Part shown: positions 5,594-6,407 of the stretch, one piece after another
Position numbering within the stretch: position 1 is the stretch's first letter
How the letters are laid out: each line of letters opens with the position of its first letter
Source of the DNA: Defluviicoccus sp.
GTDB lineage: Bacteria > Pseudomonadota > Alphaproteobacteria > Rhodospirillales > Defluviicoccaceae
Assembly: GCA_013414705.1 (NCBI GenBank)
Contig: CP058705.1
Span: 314,638-321,044, forward strand
Length of the DNA: 6,407 nucleotides
Direction: 5' to 3'
Translations under genes and position numbers: made by a program
Notes under the pieces: generated by a model
The model's input: only the letters and a program-made list of their open reading frames with translations
What the model was told of the DNA's origin: nothing
Databases searched by the model: none

Positions 5594-6407
5594 GCGACGT
5601 CCTCCCGTTGGTTGTTGCTGCAGTTCTTGCGGCTTGTTTGTTCGGCGCGGTCGATCACCAACCAGCCGCCGTGATGTTCGAAATACCGGTGCGATCCGGC
5701 GCCGTGGGGCAGAAGGGCCAGCAGCGTCTTTTGGTCGAAGACCTGGCGGTGGCCGAACCGCGCATCGGGTACGGCCTCGAAGGGAACGGCGAGGATCAGC
5801 CGCCGTGCAGTCAGCGCCCACAGGGTCTGCACCGCTCGCAGCGTCTCCTCTGCCGTCAGGTGTTCGAGCAGATGGATGGCGGTCACCACGTCGAAGCCGG
5901 CGGCGTCCGGATCGAGGGCGCGTGCCGTGCCTTCGCCGAGAATGTCGGCAGAAACGAACGAGACATCCGAAACCTGCCGGTGGCGGCGGTAGTCGTCGGC
6001 CAGCGCCACCAGCGCCAGGTCAAGGTCGCAGCCGACGATCCGAAGCGGAGCGGTGGGCTCCCCGTTGGCACCGGCGGCCAGGAACAGGGGCAGGAAGCCG
6101 AAGCACGTCGCGACGTCGAGAACGCTGTCGGCCCGCGTCTCCGCGACCAGTTCCGCCACCCGGCCGTAGATGGCGCGGAACGTGGAGACAAAATCGGCGG
6201 TGCCGCCAGCAGGCGAGGCCGGTGCCGGGGCTGGTGCCGGGGCTGGTGCAGGGGCTGGTGCAGGGGCTGGTGCAGGGGCGGGCGATCGCAGTGCCGCCAG
6301 CGTGTTGTCATAGAACCGGTGCCAAGCCCGGCGCTCGTTGCTGTCCATCGAGCGGACGATCGCACCGACATACCGCTCAAACGTCTCCTGCGGAGTGTAA
6401 ACATAGC
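5590..6407 (-). CDS. mftM: SAM-dependent methyltransferase, probable mycofactocin glycan methyltransferase MftM (5' end cut by window edge)
   Basis: This is a class I SAM-dependent methyltransferase; numbers below count from the Met at 6348. Motif I is SVLDVATCFGF (75-85), a divergent form of the usual DxGxGxG loop. An acidic ribose-contact strand IVGCDLD lies at 104-110, SADIL at 133-137, and the motif IV region FDVVTAIHLLEHL at 152-164. These are followed by LILAVPFEAVPDARFGHRQVF. A Pro-Ala repeat (23-44) separates a short N-terminal helix (RRAWHRFYDNTLAALR) from the catalytic domain. In mycobacteria MftM 2-O-methylates a glucose of the mycofactocin glycan; the assignment here rests on overall pattern and the 4-nt overlap with mftC, and another substrate is possible. 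The frame stays open through the right edge, adding the protein-like residues VYTPQETFERYVGAIVRS. No ribosome site precedes the 6348 Met and no alternative start codon lies in the extension, so the true start is probably outside the window. Confidence 0.65.
   Translation of the reverse strand, partial: YVYTPQETFERYVGAIVRSMDSNERRAWHRFYDNTLAALRSPAPAPAPAPAPAPAPAPAPAPASPAGGTADFVSTFRAIYGRVAELVAETRADSVLDVATCFGFLPLFLAAGANGEPTAPLRIVGCDLDLALVALADDYRRHRQVSDVSFVSADILGEGTARALDPDAAGFDVVTAIHLLEHLTAEETLRAVQTLWALTARRLILAVPFEAVPDARFGHRQVFDQKTLLALLPHGAGSHRYFEHHGGWLVIDRAEQTSRKNCSNNQREDVA
5599..5606 (-). promoter_or_regulatory. Shine-Dalgarno deciding the mftC start
   Basis: The minus strand reads GGGAGGAC, with GGGAGG ending 7 nt before the ATG at 5593. 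It favours this start over the in-frame ATG at 5821, which lies deep in the upstream gene. Confidence 0.8.
6221..6280. repeat. Five 12-bp tandem repeats coding a Pro-Ala linker
   Basis: The plus strand shows five adjoining 12-bp units, GGTGCCGGGGCT twice and then GGTGCAGGGGCT-type three times (the last ends in CG). In the methyltransferase frame each unit codes four residues (Pro-Ala-Pro-Ala). With its flanks (6217-6282) it gives 11 consecutive Pro-Ala pairs. Multiples of 12 bp keep the frame, so copy number can change without breaking the gene. The peptide would form a stiff, extended linker. Confidence 0.9.

Noticed and set aside
4772..5674. A 300-codon open frame on the plus strand opposite mftC
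   Set aside because: It mirrors mftC codon bias and has no recognisable fold; mftC is supported by radical SAM and SPASM motifs.
5594..5821. A 76-residue N-terminal extension of MftC from the ATG at 5821
   Set aside because: The extension lies within the methyltransferase in another frame and is Arg/Pro-rich without family similarity, while a strong Shine-Dalgarno and ATGA overlap mark the start at 5593.
6221..6280. CRISPR array
   Set aside because: Units are 12 bp, directly adjoining with no spacers, and in frame within a coding region.

Overview
The window is a compact, single-strand (minus) block of five genes from a high-GC bacterium (roughly two thirds G+C by eye). It is recognisable as part of a mycofactocin locus. 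Mycofactocin is a peptide-derived redox cofactor known mainly from Actinobacteria, with scattered occurrence in Proteobacteria, Chloroflexi and Firmicutes. The sequence does not let me choose among these hosts.

Reading in the direction of transcription (high to low coordinates), the first gene is a SAM-dependent methyltransferase, open at the right edge, that probably corresponds to the mycofactocin glycan methyltransferase MftM. Next comes mftC, the radical SAM/SPASM maturase of the MftA precursor peptide. It is followed by two tandem 650-660 residue flavoproteins of the FadH / trimethylamine dehydrogenase / old-yellow-enzyme type, known as mycofactocin-associated 'FadH/OYE family' oxidoreductases. 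The last gene is the N-terminal half of an electron transfer flavoprotein alpha subunit, cut by the left edge. Junctions are tight: a 4-nt ATGA overlap (methyltransferase/mftC), an 85-nt gap with two GC-rich hairpins (mftC/first oxidoreductase), a 1-nt gap (between the oxidoreductases) and a 1-nt TGATG overlap (second oxidoreductase/etfA). Strong Shine-Dalgarno sequences precede mftC, the second oxidoreductase and etfA. No promoter or classical terminator is visible, so the operon starts and ends outside the window.

The two halves fit together as cofactor making and cofactor use. MftC and the methyltransferase are maturation/decoration enzymes. The flavoproteins and ETF look like the electron-handling side that could couple a dehydrogenation, or mycofactocin itself, to the respiratory chain. 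This functional link is inference. MftA, MftB, MftD, MftE and MftF are not in the window. The most notable details are: the first oxidoreductase has lost two of the four cysteines of the family 4Fe-4S site; both oxidoreductases have altered active-site motifs and degenerate second nucleotide-binding folds, resembling the ETF-linked trimethylamine dehydrogenase branch more than NADPH-dependent FadH; and a 12-bp tandem repeat encodes an 11-fold Pro-Ala linker inside the methyltransferase.
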